The notes beneath the pieces are model-generated. The model was not told the origin of the DNA, searched no databases, and saw only the letters and a program-made list of their open reading frames with translations. This document shows, piece by piece, positions 33,516 to 35,225 of a DNA stretch of 35,225 bases. The stretch lies in the NCBI GenBank assembly GCA_017452265.1, contig JAFTMS010000003.1:1-35225 (forward strand), written 5' to 3'. Both the position numbers and the translations under genes were made by a program. Position 1 is the first letter of the stretch, and each line of letters starts with the position of its first letter. This DNA is from Bacteroidales bacterium (GTDB lineage Bacteria > Bacteroidota > Bacteroidia > Bacteroidales > UBA932).

Positions 33516-35225
33516 ATGAAGAAACTTCTTTACCTCGCCATCGCGATGCTTTTCGCCGTGTCATGCGAGTACAATGACGACTGGATCAAGGACCAGTTTC
33601 AGAATCATGAAGAGCGCATTGCGACACTCGAAACATTGTGCGCCCAGATGAACACGAACATAACATCTCTGCAGGCAATCGTGAATGCACTTCAGAAGAA
33701 TGATTATGTCACAGGCATCGCACCGATAGAGGAAGGCGGCAAGGAAATCGGCTACACCATAACATTCTCAAAATCCGGCTCGGTGACAATATATCACGGG
33801 CAGTCCGGAGCAAGCGGATGGACACCTATAATGGGAGTAAGACAGGATTCTGACGGGAAATATTACTGGACCATCGACGGAGAATGGATTGTTGACGATT
33901 ATGGCAACAAGATTCCGACGACAGGTACCGATGGTGAAGACGGCGAAGACGGAACGGACGGTAAACCGGGAGCGGATGGTGCTGATGGAAAGCCGGGAAC
34001 AGACGGTTCTGACGGCAGGCCAGGTGCGGACGGAGCGGACGGTAAACCGGGAACAGATGGTGCTGACGGGAAGGATGGTCAGGACGGAGCAAATGGCATA
34101 ACTCCCCTATTGAAAATACAGGAGGACTACTGGTATGTATCTTATGACAATGGTATGACTTGGCAGAAGCTCGGCAAGGCGACAGGAGAGGATGGACAGG
34201 ATGGAGCAGATGGTCAGGACGGCAAAGATGGGACTTCCGGCAAGGACGGAACTGACGGCGATTCGTTCTTCTCATCGGTGGATACATCTGACCCCGCATA
34301 CGTAGTCATAACCATGGCTGACGGCACTGTGATAAAGCTTCCGACATGGAGCTCATTCGAGAGTCTGCAGGCACTGGTAGACAAGCTGAACACCAACGTA
34401 TCCTCACTACAGGCCATTGTCGAAGCTCTTCAGAACAATGACTACGTGACCTCGGTCGTCCCGCTCACAGAAGGAGGAAAAGTGATCGGTTATACAATGA
34501 CCTTTTCAAAAAGCGGATCAGTAGTCATATATCATGGCAAAGACGGTGCTGACGGAGCAGACGGCAAGGATGGCGTAGACGGAACGGATGGAGCAGCAGG
34601 CGTAGACGGTTGGACACCCGTCATAAGTGTAAAACAGGATGAGGACGGCAGATATTACTGGACACTCGACGGAGAATGGATGCTCGACGAAAACGCTAGC
34701 AAGATACCGACAACCGGTGAAGACGGAAAGGACGGAGAGGACGGTTCGGATGGAGCTCCGGGCACCCCTGGCACTCCAGGAAATGATGGTATCGACGGGC
34801 AACCTGGCTCGAACGGCACAGATGGCATCACGCCCCTGCTGAAGATAGAGGAGGGCTACTGGTACGTATCTTACGATGAAGGCCAGACATGGCAGGAACT
34901 TGGAAAGGCAACCGGAGAAAATGGAAAAGACGGAGCAGACGGTGCTCCGGGACAGGATGGTGCTGATGGAAGGGAGGGCGCTGATGGAGTACCGGGAAAA
35001 GACGGAGCGGACGGTCAGCCAGGAAAAGATGGTGACGCTTTCTTTTCAAGCGTAGACACATCAAATCCGAACTATGTAGTAATTACGCTGACAGACGGAA
35101 CGACGATGCAGCTTCCGACATGGAAGGCATTCGAGGAACTGCAGGGGCTGGTTGACAAGCTGAATACCGACCTGTCTTCTCTGCAGACTATCGTCGAGGC
35201 TCTTCAGAACAACGACTATGTGACA
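33516..35225 (+). CDS. Modular DUF4988-type / collagen-like Gly-X-Y repeat surface lipoprotein (partial, continues past window end)
   Basis: The frame is open for 570 codons to the window edge. The signal peptide ends in FAVSC (Cys17), followed by EYNDD, an acidic start like Bacteroidota surface-export signals. A short helical, coiled-coil-like segment (LETLCAQ to LQKNDYVT, about 36-66) leads into a module that repeats. It runs GYTITFSKSGSVTIYHG, WTPIMGVRQDSDGKYYWTIDGEW, a Gly-X-Y tract, ITPLLKIQEDYWYVSYDNG, a second Gly-X-Y tract, and VITMADGTVIKLPTW, then the helix again. The repeat point NDYVT ends at residues 66, 312 and 570, so modules are 246 and 258 residues. Gly-X-Y tracts (about 137-194, 224-249, 341-365, 401-437, 467-507) are rich in Asp, Ala, Lys and some Pro. 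The non-collagen parts match the DUF4988 type, also used as the N-terminal domain of PL29 lyases. The C-terminus and function are unseen. Confidence 0.85.
   Translation, partial: MKKLLYLAIAMLFAVSCEYNDDWIKDQFQNHEERIATLETLCAQMNTNITSLQAIVNALQKNDYVTGIAPIEEGGKEIGYTITFSKSGSVTIYHGQSGASGWTPIMGVRQDSDGKYYWTIDGEWIVDDYGNKIPTTGTDGEDGEDGTDGKPGADGADGKPGTDGSDGRPGADGADGKPGTDGADGKDGQDGANGITPLLKIQEDYWYVSYDNGMTWQKLGKATGEDGQDGADGQDGKDGTSGKDGTDGDSFFSSVDTSDPAYVVITMADGTVIKLPTWSSFESLQALVDKLNTNVSSLQAIVEALQNNDYVTSVVPLTEGGKVIGYTMTFSKSGSVVIYHGKDGADGADGKDGVDGTDGAAGVDGWTPVISVKQDEDGRYYWTLDGEWMLDENASKIPTTGEDGKDGEDGSDGAPGTPGTPGNDGIDGQPGSNGTDGITPLLKIEEGYWYVSYDEGQTWQELGKATGENGKDGADGAPGQDGADGREGADGVPGKDGADGQPGKDGDAFFSSVDTSNPNYVVITLTDGTTMQLPTWKAFEELQGLVDKLNTDLSSLQTIVEALQNNDYVT

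Noticed and set aside
33826-34299. 157-codon minus-strand frame and several plus-strand alternate frames across the Gly-X-Y tracts
   Set aside because: These arise because GGN-NNN-GAY repeats seldom produce stops in other frames. The +1 frame from ATG 33516 has the promoter, signal peptide and repeat modules.
33900-35050. CRISPR-like or satellite repeat array
   Set aside because: The repetition is at the protein level with synonymous codon changes; there are no identical direct repeats with unique spacers of constant size.

Overview
The window is a Bacteroidota (Bacteroidales-type) chromosome segment. Three things point there. Promoters have the TTG/TTTG-N19/20-TAnnTTTG form used by the Bacteroidota housekeeping sigma factor. 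Start codons lack conspicuous Shine-Dalgarno sequences. The gene content is also typical: a GH89 glycosidase, NigD-like and DUF4988-type lipoproteins, two OmpH/Skp paralogues, a LysM plus periplasmic-binding-fold protein, an Rpb6/omega-type RNA polymerase subunit, and a 2-oxoacid:ferredoxin oxidoreductase with a fused gamma-alpha subunit. Base composition is moderate, near 50% GC by eye. I cannot name the genus.

Layout. Positions 1-287 hold no gene but carry two strong tandem promoters firing leftward out of the window. Positions 288-5.7 kb hold a GH89 alpha-N-acetylglucosaminidase lipoprotein divergent from a heparan-alpha-glucosaminide N-acetyltransferase-like membrane protein, followed by a calcineurin-like phosphoesterase gene broken by two in-frame TAA codons. 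Positions 5.8-11.5 kb (minus strand) hold a second SLC13/DASS symporter gene with its own promoter and terminator, then DASS symporter 1, an outer-membrane beta-barrel and a Tat-type metallophosphoesterase. These look like an organic-anion/phosphate acquisition unit spanning the envelope. Positions 11.6-16.0 kb hold korA-korB-gdhA, an apparent operon around 2-oxoglutarate and glutamate, with a large hairpin repeat between korA and korB.

Positions 16.1-30.2 kb are a conserved housekeeping and envelope-biogenesis region. nadK-uppS-bamA-ompH runs on the minus strand. It is divergent from pdxJ-ompH2-glycosyltransferase-LysM protein on the plus strand, which converges on recN-rpoZ-bamD-trxB, with an SDR gene further upstream. 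BamA, BamD and two Skp-like chaperones, all outer-membrane protein assembly factors, therefore lie within about 13 kb.

Positions 30.3-35.2 kb are more accessory. A Fur-family regulator converges on the carbon-starvation/peptide transporter cstA with overlapping stop codons. A NigD-like lipoprotein follows. Last comes a large lipoprotein, cut by the window end, built from about 250-residue modules that alternate DUF4988-type segments with aspartate-rich collagen-like Gly-X-Y tracts.

The best candidates for something new are: the modular collagen-like surface lipoprotein at the right edge; the bacterial pairing of the two enzymes that act consecutively in lysosomal heparan sulfate breakdown; the decaying phosphoesterase beside them; the symporter/porin/phosphatase cluster; and the hairpin element inside the kor-gdh operon. 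I see no CRISPR array, IS element, prophage or tRNA gene.
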